Virus record (IMG/VR): IMGVR_UViG_3300047510_000583
Span: 43,170-107,169 of that record
Source: a virus
Reading direction: 5' to 3' (one strand)
Length of the DNA stretch: 64,000 nucleotides
Shown: in pieces, positions 54,630-64,000 of the stretch
Layout: every line of letters begins with the position of its first letter
Numbering within the stretch: the stretch's first letter is position 1
Made by a program: the position numbers and the translations under genes
Notes under the pieces: model-generated
Told to the model about the DNA's origin: nothing
What the model saw: only the letters and a program-made list of their open reading frames with translations
Database searches by the model: none

Positions 54630-56045
54630 TCAGGTGAGGTTGGTAACCTTAACTCTTCTGTAATACTGGTTAGTATTAGGAGTAAGGATGCCGCCATCTG
54701 GAGTACCACCAGCGATACCATTAACGTTTGTGGTTGAAACGAATGGGTTGCTGACCATACCGTAACGAGTCTTGAATCCAATCTTAGGCTGGAAGGTGTC
54801 AGGATTGATCGAACGAACCATTTGGAGGGGAACGTATGGGCAATAGAAGAGACCAGCATCATAAGGTGATGTGCCCTTATAACCCATGACGTAGTAGTGC
54901 TTAGCAGCCTGACCTTGTGAGTAAACAGGAGCACCGAATGGATCGATGTAAACACGGATACCACCCTGAAGAACACCAGCAAATACGTTACCAGTGTCAT
55001 CAACGTTGAGTGAAGTGTTGAGAGCAGGAGCGTAATCAAGCATACCAGCCATGCTCATAGCGGAAGCAACGTCTGCTGAGCAGATCATGAAGTTGCCCTT
55101 ACCTCTACGGGTGAGTTGACCGATTGCGTTTGCATCACGCTGGATTTGGAATAGGAGACCCTTGAACTTCTCTGCCATCCAACGACCGTTTGAATCGATA
55201 TCAAGGTCGAAAGTACCCTGAGTAGCAACGTCTTGCTGAGCACCAGGAAGTGCAACAGTGTAAACGGTACGGATGATTTCACGGTTGATCTCAGCGAGGA
55301 TCTCGCTTGAGAGTAGGTTGGCGAGCTCTTGCTCAGCATCAAGACCATGGATTGCCTTGAGGTCTTGTGCTAGCTCTAGGGTGTACTCAGCCTTGAGAGC
55401 GCGTGTCTTAGCAGTCACCGAGGTCTTCTCGATGCTGAACGCCATCTCGCGGAATAGAGTATTTGCTTCACCTAGAACTTCAGAAGTCTCACGGCTCATG
55501 CCACGAGCAACTTCGTATGCAGAAGGTACTGCATCGTTAAGAACTGCAGGGTTGTTGCCCTCAGCATCTCCACCAGTTCCGTCAGCACCACGAACGTTAT
55601 AAGCGCCCTTGGTTGCATCGTAACCAGCTGAGAATGCCTCGTCTGGTTCGTAGTAGAGAGCCTCAGCGCCGCCTTGGTTCTCGTAACGAGCACGCATTGC
55701 GAAGATAAGACCAGTAGGACCGCTCATTGGTTGAACGCCAGCGATGTCATAAGCGACAAGGTTAGGCATTGAACGGCGGATTAGGCTGATTAGGATAGGA
55801 TCGAAACCAGCGAGACCAGCAGTGTTGGTCGATGATAGAGCTGAACCAGAAGGTGAAATTGAAGTAGCGCCAAGCGAGTTGACAGCAACTTCGTTGAGCA
55901 TTCCATACTCTTCACGAACTGCACGCTCTTGGTTTTCTAGCAGGGTGGCGACAACCTGTTTACGATATGCATCCTTGATTTCAGGGAGGCCACCGTGATT
56001 AAGAACAGGTGCCCACTTTTCCTGCAAAAGTCTTGAATCTGACAT
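54630..56045 (-). CDS. 23: major capsid protein gp23
   Basis: 471 residues (T4 gp23 is 521). Typical cyanophage gp23 with the N-terminal SDSRLLQEKWAPVLNH start and the CPYVPLQMVRSINP segment. Probably trimmed by the gp21 protease. First gene before the strong terminator at 54590. Confidence 0.96.
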   Translation of the reverse strand: MSDSRLLQEKWAPVLNHGGLPEIKDAYRKQVVATLLENQERAVREEYGMLNEVAVNSLGATSISPSGSALSSTNTAGLAGFDPILISLIRRSMPNLVAYDIAGVQPMSGPTGLIFAMRARYENQGGAEALYYEPDEAFSAGYDATKGAYNVRGADGTGGDAEGNNPAVLNDAVPSAYEVARGMSRETSEVLGEANTLFREMAFSIEKTSVTAKTRALKAEYTLELAQDLKAIHGLDAEQELANLLSSEILAEINREIIRTVYTVALPGAQQDVATQGTFDLDIDSNGRWMAEKFKGLLFQIQRDANAIGQLTRRGKGNFMICSADVASAMSMAGMLDYAPALNTSLNVDDTGNVFAGVLQGGIRVYIDPFGAPVYSQGQAAKHYYVMGYKGTSPYDAGLFYCPYVPLQMVRSINPDTFQPKIGFKTRYGMVSNPFVSTTNVNGIAGGTPDGGILTPNTNQYYRRVKVTNLT

Positions 56046-56090
56046 TTTGCTTTACTCCTTTGAGTTTAGTGGATTGTTTTTACGTTATGA

Positions 56091-57218
56091 TCAGTTGCTC
56101 CAGCGTGATAGCGCCTGTAGATATGCCGCCATTACTGGGGAATGTTCTGCAGATGCTTCGCCAGAGACTTCAGGTGTTACTTGCTCAGTTACTACATGCT
56201 TAGGGAAGTAGCTGCTAATGAGAGTTGTGACTTTGTTCTTGAAGTCTTCTTCAGAAACAAACTCTACTCCTTCAGCAAGAGAAGCAAGTTTTTCTCTTTG
56301 AGTATCAACAAGACCTTCGCTCATTTGATGAAGGATTACTTGTTTGTGATAACCAGCGAGTTTATTATTAAGTTCAATATTACGCTCAACCTGTTCGTTA
56401 AGGCGTGTTTCCATTTCACAAAGCTCCTCGGTCATTTCTTCCACGACTTGAATCTTCTCGTCGGGGATGCTGAGGTAGTTATCTTCAAAAACTTTTTTGA
56501 GACCACCCATGAACTCTTCAGCGATCTCAAGCTTGAGACCTGCATCGAGTGCAACTTGGTTCTCTTCTACCCAAGTGGTGATTGCATACTGGAGAGTTTC
56601 ATCAACTTTCTCTGAGAGAGCAGCAATCTCTTCGTTGAGTTTGGCGGAGAACTGCTCTTCTAGAGTAGAAGCAATAGCAGTTACTTGCTCTTCGATGCGC
56701 GACTTAACTGCAGCTTCAAAGATTGTGGTTGCTTTTGCTTTGAACTCTTCTGAGAACTCTTCGCCTTCGGTAAGGGCAGCAACATCTTCCGCAGCGGAAT
56801 AGTTGATTGCTTCCATACCAAATACTTTTGTATTGTTGGGGCCGTTTTCGACACCGTAACCAGATGACTTAACCGAGAAGCCTGAATCTTGGTGCTTACC
56901 GCGTGTTTGTGCATCGCTAACTCTGCTGTTATGCTTAGCAGCTTTTGCTCCAGGATTCTCTTCACCTTCTGGATCTTCGAAATCTGAACCACCATTATCT
57001 TCCTCCGATTGACCAGGAGCAAGAGAAGTGGGTAGTTCGAAACCTGAGTCTTTGTGACCGCCGCGTGTTTGCGCGTCGCTTACTTGACCAGTAACGGGAT
57101 GCATGTATTGACCGATACCAGATGATTGACCAGGAACAATAGATGGGGAGAGCGCACTTGTGCCAACTTCTGACTCAGTTACAAGCTCCTCAAACTTTTC
57201 GTTTAAGTTATCTGACAT
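56091..57218 (-). CDS. 22: prohead core scaffolding protein gp22
   Basis: 375 residues, very acidic, coiled-coil C-terminal half, located between gp21 and gp23. The N-terminal part carries a duplicated motif VSDAQTRGxHxDSGF (56879-56921 and 57040-57083). Removed from the head during maturation by gp21. Confidence 0.9.
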   Translation of the reverse strand: MSDNLNEKFEELVTESEVGTSALSPSIVPGQSSGIGQYMHPVTGQVSDAQTRGGHKDSGFELPTSLAPGQSEEDNGGSDFEDPEGEENPGAKAAKHNSRVSDAQTRGKHQDSGFSVKSSGYGVENGPNNTKVFGMEAINYSAAEDVAALTEGEEFSEEFKAKATTIFEAAVKSRIEEQVTAIASTLEEQFSAKLNEEIAALSEKVDETLQYAITTWVEENQVALDAGLKLEIAEEFMGGLKKVFEDNYLSIPDEKIQVVEEMTEELCEMETRLNEQVERNIELNNKLAGYHKQVILHQMSEGLVDTQREKLASLAEGVEFVSEEDFKNKVTTLISSYFPKHVVTEQVTPEVSGEASAEHSPVMAAYLQALSRWSN

Positions 57219-57260
57219 TTGAGATTCCTCGTAAATTCTACTATATGTTTATTCTATGAT

Positions 57261-57268
57261 TATTTATG
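57261..57268 (-). promoter_or_regulatory. late promoter variant before gp22
   Basis: CATAAATA on the minus strand, 42 bp before the gp22 ATG. Confidence 0.45.
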
Positions 57269-57271
57269 AAA

Positions 57272-57916
57272 TTATAAATTTTGTAAGAAGTGGTTAAACG
57301 CTTTTAACGACCTCTCCTCAAGATTTTTTCTGGTAGATTCAGAAATATACTTATGATATTTAGCAACATTAACTTCCTTAATGATACCATTTTCCCACAC
57401 CCATTCTTTACCTTCCATAATTCCGTTCACGAATGCGTCAGGCGCGGAGGGATCTGCTACAATGTCAGCAGCAGTTGCGAGCATGAAATCATCACGAACA
57501 TAATTGGCACCGTTCTTCTCTTCGATAGAACCCATGCCTCTAGAAGAAACGCCAAGTTTCACTCCTGATTCCAAAAGTGATCTAGCAATGTTTCCCATAG
57601 GTGTATTTAGTATCTGTGCTTTACCAATAAAATTAGAACCTTCTGCTTTGAGGGAAACAATTTTATGTGATACACGATCTAAGTTAACAGTGGGACCATC
57701 GGGATGACCTAGTTCACCGAGAGCACGACCAACGTTTACATACTGTTCGTTGTATCTACCAACTTCACGCTCTAAAACGCCGAAGGGATAAACACGACCA
57801 TTACGATTTTTAATATCTCCCTGAAGAAATACTCCTTCAATATGAAGAATTTTTTTTCCGTTTGATTCTTCCTCAAGGATTTGAATATCCTCGATTGCTT
57901 CGGTGATTAGTTTCAT
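57272..57916 (-). CDS. 21: prohead protease gp21
   Basis: 214 residues (T4 gp21 is 212). Herpesvirus-protease-like family: FLQGDIKNRNGRVYP, LGELGHPDG (His) and LGVSSRGMG (catalytic Ser). Cleaves gp22, gp23 and core proteins at maturation. Confidence 0.93.
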   Translation of the reverse strand: MKLITEAIEDIQILEEESNGKKILHIEGVFLQGDIKNRNGRVYPFGVLEREVGRYNEQYVNVGRALGELGHPDGPTVNLDRVSHKIVSLKAEGSNFIGKAQILNTPMGNIARSLLESGVKLGVSSRGMGSIEEKNGANYVRDDFMLATAADIVADPSAPDAFVNGIMEGKEWVWENGIIKEVNVAKYHKYISESTRKNLEERSLKAFNHFLQNL

Positions 57917-58113
57917 TGTTCTGGTTCCTCTGATGGTGTTTCTTCTACCTCCTCTTCAGGAGCTTCAGGTTGATCGAAAAATGTATGAGCAACTGTTTGC
58001 TTATAATCTTTCATTGCTTCTGCTGCTTTTCCATAGAGGATGTCAGCAATTTTATCAAGTGCTTGAACACGATTGCCATCGCGGATGGCATTTACAACTT
58101 CAATAGTATCCAT
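57913..58113 (-). CDS. small prohead core protein (gp67/68-like)
   Basis: 66 residues with a helical start (DTIEVVNAIRDGNRVQALDK) and an acidic Pro-rich tail (EEEVEETPSEEPEQ). It lies between gp20 and gp21, the place of T4 genes 67 and 68. Confidence 0.7.
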   Translation of the reverse strand: MDTIEVVNAIRDGNRVQALDKIADILYGKAAEAMKDYKQTVAHTFFDQPEAPEEEVEETPSEEPEQ

Positions 58114-58136
58114 TTAATTTACCTATAATAAATTAT

Positions 58137-59765
58137 TTATTTTTCTGATGTTTTAGGTTTAGGTGGAGCAGCAGGTGCTGGAGGTGGTGGAGGCATTGCT
58201 CCTACTTCAAGAGTTGCTGCATTCATTAAGTTGGTATGAACAGGATCGGGAATCTTACCTTCCGCAATCTCATTCTCCATTTGCATAGAGATTTCTTCAT
58301 ACTCCGTATCAGTTTGCATGAGAACTTGCTTTCTAACATACTCAATCGAGTAATACTTTCCGAGGAAAGGATCGAGAGCAGTTGCTACCTGAAGGCGATT
58401 GCCCATGAGTTCTGCTTGCTTGAGTTCTTCAAAATGATTGTCGAACTGAAAATCATATTGAATATGCTCTTGCATTTCTTCCCAATCTTCAGGCGCAATG
58501 ATGCCCTTTAGAATGAGTTGAGTCTTAAGCATGTCATGGAAGATTGCGCTAAACTTCTTGCGAAGTCTTGCAATCCACTTGGCAAATTTAAGTTCATCGC
58601 GCAGAATCTCAGATGAACGACCAAGTGAAAATCCTTGGTTGGCATCATCCAAACGCGATGGGGGTAAGTTTAGTGAGTTGTAAAGTTTCTTTTTAAAATA
58701 CTCTACGTCTTTTAATTCACCAAGATTTTGACCACCAGGGAGAGTCGTAATTTCTGTTCCTCTACCACCTTCACGACGAGGCAACCAGAAATCCTCAAGC
58801 ATACTCATATGCTTTTTGTCATCGCGGATTTCACCAGTTTGTGCATCATACACAAGTTTGTTACGATAGCGAGCCATAACTTCACGAAGGTATTGCTCTG
58901 CTTTTACCTTAGGAAGATTGCCTACATCGATATAGAAGATACGGCGTTCTGGGGCGCGTGAAAGTCTGTAGATAACCAGCGCATCTTCAATCATGCGTAA
59001 CTGGTTGAGTGATTTGATTGACTTGTGCAAGAAACTCAACACCATCTTTTTGTTGAGATCTTGTAAACCTGATGTTACATATGTGATGGCATCGTTAGCA
59101 ATCTTGACGCCACTCGTTGCGTTGTTGACATCAAAGGTTGAACTGATAAATCCTTTTGGATTATACATGTAGTATTCTACATACTCACCAAAGTCATATG
59201 ACATTGCTGTATCAACACCGCCTCTATTTGCTGAAAGAACTGTGTTAAACTTAGGATCTTTGTTTTGAACTCTGACCTTCTTGATTTTCAATGGGTCGAT
59301 GAATCTGAGTTCAGTAATACCTGCCTTAGGATTAGACAGATCGATAACTTTATGGTAATATAAGCGACCATCAATATACCAAGTTCTAAAAATTTCATGC
59401 GCTCTTGTATCGAAAGATAATAGACGCTTCAAATAATCAAACTCTTCACGAATCTTTCTTTTGATTGGTTCGCCAACTTCAAGGTTTGAAAGTTCAATCT
59501 GAACTGGAGAATCGTCTAAACTAGAATTAATTGCTTCGTTAACAATTTCGTCAATTGCAGAGTCAACCTCTGGATGCATAGACATGTCGCGGTAGCGTTT
59601 GATAAGATCAAACTCATTACGTGCTACGCCATCGATATCTACGTACGAACCAAAATAACCACCTGCTACGGTGGTTACTGCATCATCAGCGTTGGGAGGA
59701 ATTGGAGATTGACCTTTCAATTCCTCCGCTTTGCTTTTAATTGAGAATCCAAATAATTGACTCAT
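58137..59765 (-). CDS. 20: portal protein gp20
   Basis: 542 residues (T4 gp20 is 524). Portal family with YRDMSMHPEVDSAIDEI near the start and the conserved IVYRLSRAPERRIFYIDVGN segment; ends in a Pro-rich tail. Forms the vertex that threads DNA. Confidence 0.96.
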   Translation of the reverse strand: MSQLFGFSIKSKAEELKGQSPIPPNADDAVTTVAGGYFGSYVDIDGVARNEFDLIKRYRDMSMHPEVDSAIDEIVNEAINSSLDDSPVQIELSNLEVGEPIKRKIREEFDYLKRLLSFDTRAHEIFRTWYIDGRLYYHKVIDLSNPKAGITELRFIDPLKIKKVRVQNKDPKFNTVLSANRGGVDTAMSYDFGEYVEYYMYNPKGFISSTFDVNNATSGVKIANDAITYVTSGLQDLNKKMVLSFLHKSIKSLNQLRMIEDALVIYRLSRAPERRIFYIDVGNLPKVKAEQYLREVMARYRNKLVYDAQTGEIRDDKKHMSMLEDFWLPRREGGRGTEITTLPGGQNLGELKDVEYFKKKLYNSLNLPPSRLDDANQGFSLGRSSEILRDELKFAKWIARLRKKFSAIFHDMLKTQLILKGIIAPEDWEEMQEHIQYDFQFDNHFEELKQAELMGNRLQVATALDPFLGKYYSIEYVRKQVLMQTDTEYEEISMQMENEIAEGKIPDPVHTNLMNAATLEVGAMPPPPPAPAAPPKPKTSEK

Positions 59766-59792
59766 GTTTAAAATATCTCAAGGATTATATTC

Positions 59793-59800
59793 TATTTATC
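59793..59800 (-). promoter_or_regulatory. late promoter variant before gp20
   Basis: GATAAATA on the minus strand, overlapping the end of gp19 and 27 bp before the gp20 ATG. Confidence 0.4.
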
Positions 59801-60395
59801 ACTGCCCAATAACTTTGTCTGTTTCATTAGAACCAGCACCTCTAGTCCAGTATTGGAGTTGGAACTCAACTGTAAAATCTTCAATTTGATCATTGCTATC
59901 ATAAGCAAGATCAATCTGAGAAATATTAGTTGGGAAGCATCCCCATAGTTTATATGTTGCTAGTTGTGCTCCATCATTAGCACCAGAACCTTGTCTATCT
60001 AATTGCTTAACAACTAGATCTGCTAGATAACCATTTGCTCCTGAATCTGGAACATAATAATCTGCAGTGTTTCTTTCATGATAATTAATTTTTTGCATCC
60101 AATTTTCAAAAGCTTCTCTTACTTTGAAATCTTTGTCGTTGATGAAAGTTGCTGTCCAAGTATCAAATGTTCTATCTCCAGCAATTTTTACGACTCTTCC
60201 TCTGTAAGGAACTTCGATAACACCTAAGTTTGAAGCTGGTAGAGCAGCTGCTTTACAAAGGTGAGATGTTAGATTGAGGGCAGTTGCATCTACTCCACTT
60301 GGGAATGCAAAGGTTACCTCAAATAGATTAGGTCTTACACCATTTTTTACTGAAGTTAAAAATGATGAAATACCATTGTTGTTAGTGATTGCCAT
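59799..60395 (-). CDS. 19: tail tube protein gp19
   Basis: 198 residues (T4 gp19 is 163). HLCKAAALPASNLGVIEVPYRGRVVKIAGDR-like tube core, beta-rich. Builds the inner tail tube inside the gp18 sheath. Confidence 0.92.
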   Translation of the reverse strand: MAITNNNGISSFLTSVKNGVRPNLFEVTFAFPSGVDATALNLTSHLCKAAALPASNLGVIEVPYRGRVVKIAGDRTFDTWTATFINDKDFKVREAFENWMQKINYHERNTADYYVPDSGANGYLADLVVKQLDRQGSGANDGAQLATYKLWGCFPTNISQIDLAYDSNDQIEDFTVEFQLQYWTRGAGSNETDKVIGQ

Positions 60396-60429
60396 TTTTT
60401 GTTACCTCGTTTTATTGAAAATTTATTAA

Positions 60430-62559
60430 TTATCTACCAACGACTTCAGCAAATGAAACACCTGTTCTGGTAGCAACAAATGTTAAGGTAATGTAGTTGA
60501 TTGATCTAGATGGCTTCAGATAAATCTCAGCAACAAATTCATTTCTATCGATAACATCAGGAGTGTTATTTGTTTCGTCACAAACAACTAGATAGTCGGT
60601 AACACCTCTCTTTGCCTGAACTTCGGAAAGATATGAAGTTACGGCAGTTGCAAAATAACTGCGTGTAGAAGCATCGTTCAATTCAAATAGAACATTCTTT
60701 GCTAGTTGATTTACACGCTTTTCAACAGCAAGGAAGAGACGACGAACATTAATTCTGTCGAATGCACTTGGAGTTGATAGAGCAGTCTTATCACCGAATA
60801 GAACTGTTCCTTGACCAGGGAAAGATGCAATTGGGTTGACTCTTGCTTGATAGAGTTTGTCTCTATCTGTCTTGGTTGGAACATAAGCGAGTTTAACAAC
60901 TCCTCTTAAGTTACCTCTGTTGTTACCAGCAGGTGAGAACCAATCTTCAGAATTTGCAGAAACTTCTACGCATAATCCAGCAATATCTCCGTTGCAAGGA
61001 ACATAACGATATACATCATTGAATCTATCGTAAACATACTTGTATCCAGAATCGAATACTGCATATGATGTGCTGTTTCCTACGGAATTAAAGAATGCAA
61101 TGATATCATCTCTCTGAGCACTTGTGCTTGATAGATTTACAAACCCGTTGTGTGGAGAAACGAATGCAATGCAATCTTTTCTTTCTACTGCAACACTAAT
61201 TGCTTTTTGTGCTTTGGTTACTTGGTTTGCTTCATTTGCTAAACTACCACCAGTAAGAACAAAATCAATAGTAATATTTTCTACGTCGGAGAATAGATCA
61301 AATGCATCTTCAATTTCAGCAACTACTGTTGAGTAACCATCAACTCCAGCGGAAAGAACATGTAATTGATTACCAGCAGATACTTGAGCAGCTGCATAAA
61401 CATATGATGATTTACGATTTAATACATCAATATAATATCTTGATGCACCTTGCTCATCTAAAGTTCCAGGTGTTTTTGATAAGAAAGTAAACGTTTCGAT
61501 AATATTATTTGAAGAATCTAATATCGCAACGTGAATATTATCATCCGCTAGAGGATCTCCAACAATAGTTGACCATAAAGGACCGCCTGAATATAGAGAT
61601 TGGGTTGCATATGTAGCAACAGTTCCATCTACTGTGCAAATTTTAAATCCGTTTGCCCAGGATCCAGCAGTTTTAGCTGCAAATTTCCATGAGTATGATG
61701 ATTGATTGGATTCAAAATCTTCTGGTGATTTGATTAAAGGAGCAGATCCACCAGATGTTAAAACTGGATATGCTTGTGATAGAGTAGTCGTTGTTCCAGT
61801 AGCAGCAAAATCTAATTTAGTAAAAGTATAATTAGGAGATCCAACTAATGCAGTTGTGCCAAGTTGTGCTCTAATTACAACTACTTGATTGCCTTCTTCT
61901 ACAGAAACAATCTTAACAATCTCTTCTTCGTTATCTACAGTATCTACAACTCTTACATAATCATTTGCTGCAAATCCAGTAGAATCATTTAAATCAAATA
62001 CCGTCTCGGTGCCATCAACAGATTCTACGATTGTAGTAGTATCTGTAGAGTCTGAATACTCCCATGCTTCTACAGTTGAACCTACTAAGTGGGATACCTC
62101 AGAGGATCCTAAAACTCCTCTTGCATCAACCCAAATATAATCTTCACCTGATGTATTAACACCGTCTGGGAAGAAATATTCGTTACCTACTTTTACTAAA
62201 ACAGCAGATCCAAAGAGAGAAGCATCTTCAACATATAGTTTGCTTTCGTCAGTAGTTGGAGCGACTCCACCACCATCAACTGAATTTTTTAATGCTGAGT
62301 TTTCGATTCTCACAACTTGTAGTTGACCACCATAACCTAAGAATGTTTGTGCAACAAACCAATCTTCGTAATTATTATTATTTGGTTTACCGAAAATTTC
62401 GATAAGTTCTTTTTCTGTTGAAATATTGGTAATCGTTCCTACAGGACCTTTTTCAAAATTACCAACAAAAGCTGCTGTATTTGCTTGAGTATTGATAATT
62501 GTGGATGTAGTTAAGTCACGCTCTCTTAGAACAATTCCAGGTGATACTTGACCTGCCAT
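60430..62559 (-). CDS. 18: contractile tail sheath protein gp18
   Basis: 709 residues (T4 gp18 is 659). N-terminal QVSPGIVLRERDLT, C-terminal NVRRLFLAVEKRV and conserved sheath motifs. Contracts to drive DNA injection. Confidence 0.96.
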   Translation of the reverse strand: MAGQVSPGIVLRERDLTTSTIINTQANTAAFVGNFEKGPVGTITNISTEKELIEIFGKPNNNNYEDWFVAQTFLGYGGQLQVVRIENSALKNSVDGGGVAPTTDESKLYVEDASLFGSAVLVKVGNEYFFPDGVNTSGEDYIWVDARGVLGSSEVSHLVGSTVEAWEYSDSTDTTTIVESVDGTETVFDLNDSTGFAANDYVRVVDTVDNEEEIVKIVSVEEGNQVVVIRAQLGTTALVGSPNYTFTKLDFAATGTTTTLSQAYPVLTSGGSAPLIKSPEDFESNQSSYSWKFAAKTAGSWANGFKICTVDGTVATYATQSLYSGGPLWSTIVGDPLADDNIHVAILDSSNNIIETFTFLSKTPGTLDEQGASRYYIDVLNRKSSYVYAAAQVSAGNQLHVLSAGVDGYSTVVAEIEDAFDLFSDVENITIDFVLTGGSLANEANQVTKAQKAISVAVERKDCIAFVSPHNGFVNLSSTSAQRDDIIAFFNSVGNSTSYAVFDSGYKYVYDRFNDVYRYVPCNGDIAGLCVEVSANSEDWFSPAGNNRGNLRGVVKLAYVPTKTDRDKLYQARVNPIASFPGQGTVLFGDKTALSTPSAFDRINVRRLFLAVEKRVNQLAKNVLFELNDASTRSYFATAVTSYLSEVQAKRGVTDYLVVCDETNNTPDVIDRNEFVAEIYLKPSRSINYITLTFVATRTGVSFAEVVGR

Positions 62560-62600
62560 GTTTTTTTCCTCGTGAAAAGTAGTTCATTTTTAACTACAAA

Positions 62601-62608
62601 TATTTATG
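62601..62608 (-). promoter_or_regulatory. late promoter variant before gp18
   Basis: CATAAATA on the minus strand, 41 bp before the gp18 ATG. Confidence 0.45.
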
Positions 62609-62647
62609 AAATTGTCTATTTCAAATGGGGAAACAATGCATGAACAA

Positions 62648-62875
62648 TTACCAGTCAGGATATTCCCACAAAAAAGACTGTTTACCCATTCTCCTATTGA
62701 TGATTCTTTTTATAGTGCAATCTTTACATTCGTATGAATATGATGACGGTAAATATTTTTTGGATTTACGAATTACATAATAATCTGTTATAAGATCTTT
62801 TGTTTCTCCACAAGATCTACATTTTCTTTCTCTGAATAATAAATGTTCTAATTCAAATTGATCTTCGATATCCAT
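62648..62875 (-). CDS. small zinc-ribbon protein
   Basis: 75 residues with CRSC and CKDC 27 residues apart and a basic C terminus, similar to the protein at 14621. The ATG overlaps the gp17 stop (TGATG); a longer frame runs back into gp17 and is unlikely. Confidence 0.65.
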   Translation of the reverse strand: MDIEDQFELEHLLFRERKCRSCGETKDLITDYYVIRKSKKYLPSSYSYECKDCTIKRIINRRMGKQSFLWEYPDW

Positions 62876-64000
62876 CAGAAACCTATCATGTATTCTACAT
62901 CGGCAAAAGGATTGCCATATCCATCTGTATACCAAACATTCCCATCTTCATCAATAAACTTCTCTTCCACATCACTAATGCCATCTGAGATAAATCCAAA
63001 CGGTGCCATGTCTTGTTCGATCTGATTCTTTTGTTCTTCGTAGATACGCTTGCGAACATCATTGTCAGTCATCTCCCTGAAATAAGGTTGAACTGCCAAC
63101 CACGCAAACAGAACCAGACACATTACGAGGTCATCATTGTAACCATCGTCGGCTTCAAACGATTGATTCTTTTGAATAAATGTGGTAAGCTCGCTGATGA
63201 TTTCATAATCAGAGATTAAAAGTTTATCGTCTTCAATCAGTGTCTTTAAGTTGGAGCATCCAACCTTCTTGGTCACTTTCGACATCTTCAGACCAAGTTG
63301 AGATTTGGTGCCAGAGAATCCCTGACCTACAATCTGACCTGCTCTACCACGCATGGCACACATCAGAATGTTTGGATACTCCAAATCATAGTGAAGAATG
63401 TTTGTTACCTGTTCTCCAATATCATTGACTTCTGCGAGGATGTATGCTTTGTTGTAGTTCTTGGCAACCTGTTCTATAATGTTGGGGAACAGGATTGGTT
63501 TGATTTCGTTGTTTCGATACTTAGCAACTGTCTTCCAAGGCAGTGTGGTAATATCGAATACGACAAAAGCGGAGTAATCATTGTTGGTTCCACGGGATAC
63601 ATCGACTGTCATAATGTAGTCGTGATCTTTCTTTGCTTCCTCGTATACCTTCAATCCTTTACTGTTATCTTGTATAGGATCCTCAAACACCATCGAGCGT
63701 AACTTAGATGCTGAGATCAGAGTATCAACCGATCCAAGGAACTCACACTCAAACTCTTGAGTGAACTGTCTCTCAGAGGTGTTCCTGATCGTCTCCTCTT
63801 TCCACTTCTCATCTCTACCAGGAACTGCACTCCAGTGAACTTCAAGGGGCACATAACCGTTCCTACCGCGCTCTGCGTCGTGCCACAGCTTATAGAACAT
63901 GTTCATACCCTGTGGGGTAGAAATGATAATAACCTTTGTGGTCTTACCTGACGAGATAGTAGGATACACAGAGCTAAAGAACTGCTCTGCCATGTGGTTG
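62875..64000 (-). CDS. 17: large terminase subunit gp17 (5' end cut by window)
   Basis: The visible 375 or so residues are the C-terminal part of gp17: the IISTPQGMNMFYK coupling region, then the RNase H-like nuclease domain with TVDVSRGTNNDY, EVNDIGEQ and YNDDLVMCL carrying the three catalytic acids. The frame stays open to base 64000, so the ATP-binding start lies outside. Packages and cuts phage DNA. Confidence 0.95.
   Translation of the reverse strand, partial: NHMAEQFFSSVYPTISSGKTTKVIIISTPQGMNMFYKLWHDAERGRNGYVPLEVHWSAVPGRDEKWKEETIRNTSERQFTQEFECEFLGSVDTLISASKLRSMVFEDPIQDNSKGLKVYEEAKKDHDYIMTVDVSRGTNNDYSAFVVFDITTLPWKTVAKYRNNEIKPILFPNIIEQVAKNYNKAYILAEVNDIGEQVTNILHYDLEYPNILMCAMRGRAGQIVGQGFSGTKSQLGLKMSKVTKKVGCSNLKTLIEDDKLLISDYEIISELTTFIQKNQSFEADDGYNDDLVMCLVLFAWLAVQPYFREMTDNDVRKRIYEEQKNQIEQDMAPFGFISDGISDVEEKFIDEDGNVWYTDGYGNPFADVEYMIGF

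Noticed and set aside
1-64000. CRISPR arrays, insertion sequences, integrases or attachment sites
   Set aside because: None seen. No spaced direct repeats of CRISPR type, no transposase or integrase motifs in any reading frame.

Overview
The window is part of the genome of a T4-like cyanophage (a myovirus of marine Synechococcus or Prochlorococcus). The evidence is a T4-type replication and head/tail gene set (gp17-gp23, gp41, gp43-47, gp55, gp61, gp62, UvsW/X/Y, RegA) combined with cyanobacterial auxiliary genes (psbA, two hli genes, petF, speD, cobS/cobT, mazG, phoH, nrdA/B, thyX, hsp20). Nearly all genes lie on the minus strand and are packed with 1-20 bp overlaps. Neither window edge is a gene boundary: phoH is cut at the left and the large terminase at the right.

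Layout. 1-5.4 kb: phoH, thyX, RNase H, glutaredoxin, speD and small unknowns. 5.4-10.1 kb: photosynthesis island (psbA; hli, petF, a 28-residue membrane peptide, hli) interrupted by a plus-strand tail-fibre gene. 10.1-12.0 kb: plus-strand early operons of very small overlapping genes, many encoding single membrane spans. 12.0-19.1 kb: 13 tRNA genes on the minus strand mixed with small genes, a glutamine-riboswitch-like element, an orphan antitoxin, a 2OG-Fe(II) oxygenase, a glutaredoxin and an SLH-domain porin. 19.1-22.6 kb: RlpA-like protein, a short plus-strand block ending in a nuclease, then lysozyme and a C39-type peptidase. 22.6-27.7 kb: nrdB, nrdA, primase and a coiled-coil membrane protein. 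27.7-34.2 kb: structural or poorly known genes, including an Ig-like protein, an EF-hand protein, a nucleotidyltransferase and a ligase-like protein. 34.3-51.6 kb: mazG, replisome and recombination genes, cobS/cobT, gp46/47 and the late sigma factor gp55. 51.7-64 kb: uvsW, uvsY and the virion genes gp23 to gp17.

Regulation is unusually readable. Many operons start with host-type sigma70 promoters (TTGACA, 17 bp, TATAAT), several with a G-run just before the -35 box. T4-type late promoters (TATAAATA and one-base variants) precede psbA, the tail fibre, an Ig-like virion protein and head/tail genes. psbA carries both kinds overlapping. Intrinsic terminators separate the operons.

Points most worth a second look: the glutamine-aptamer-like RNA with a possible second aptamer split around a small ORF; a family of three Sm-like-looking small proteins; a divergent KxDG ligase-like protein next to a nucleotidyltransferase; a perfect antisense promoter near uvsW; a terminator and promoter buried inside one ORF; an odd long-variable-arm tRNA with anticodon TAT; and the micro-ORF membrane operon. 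All assignments come from reading the sequence; no database search was run.
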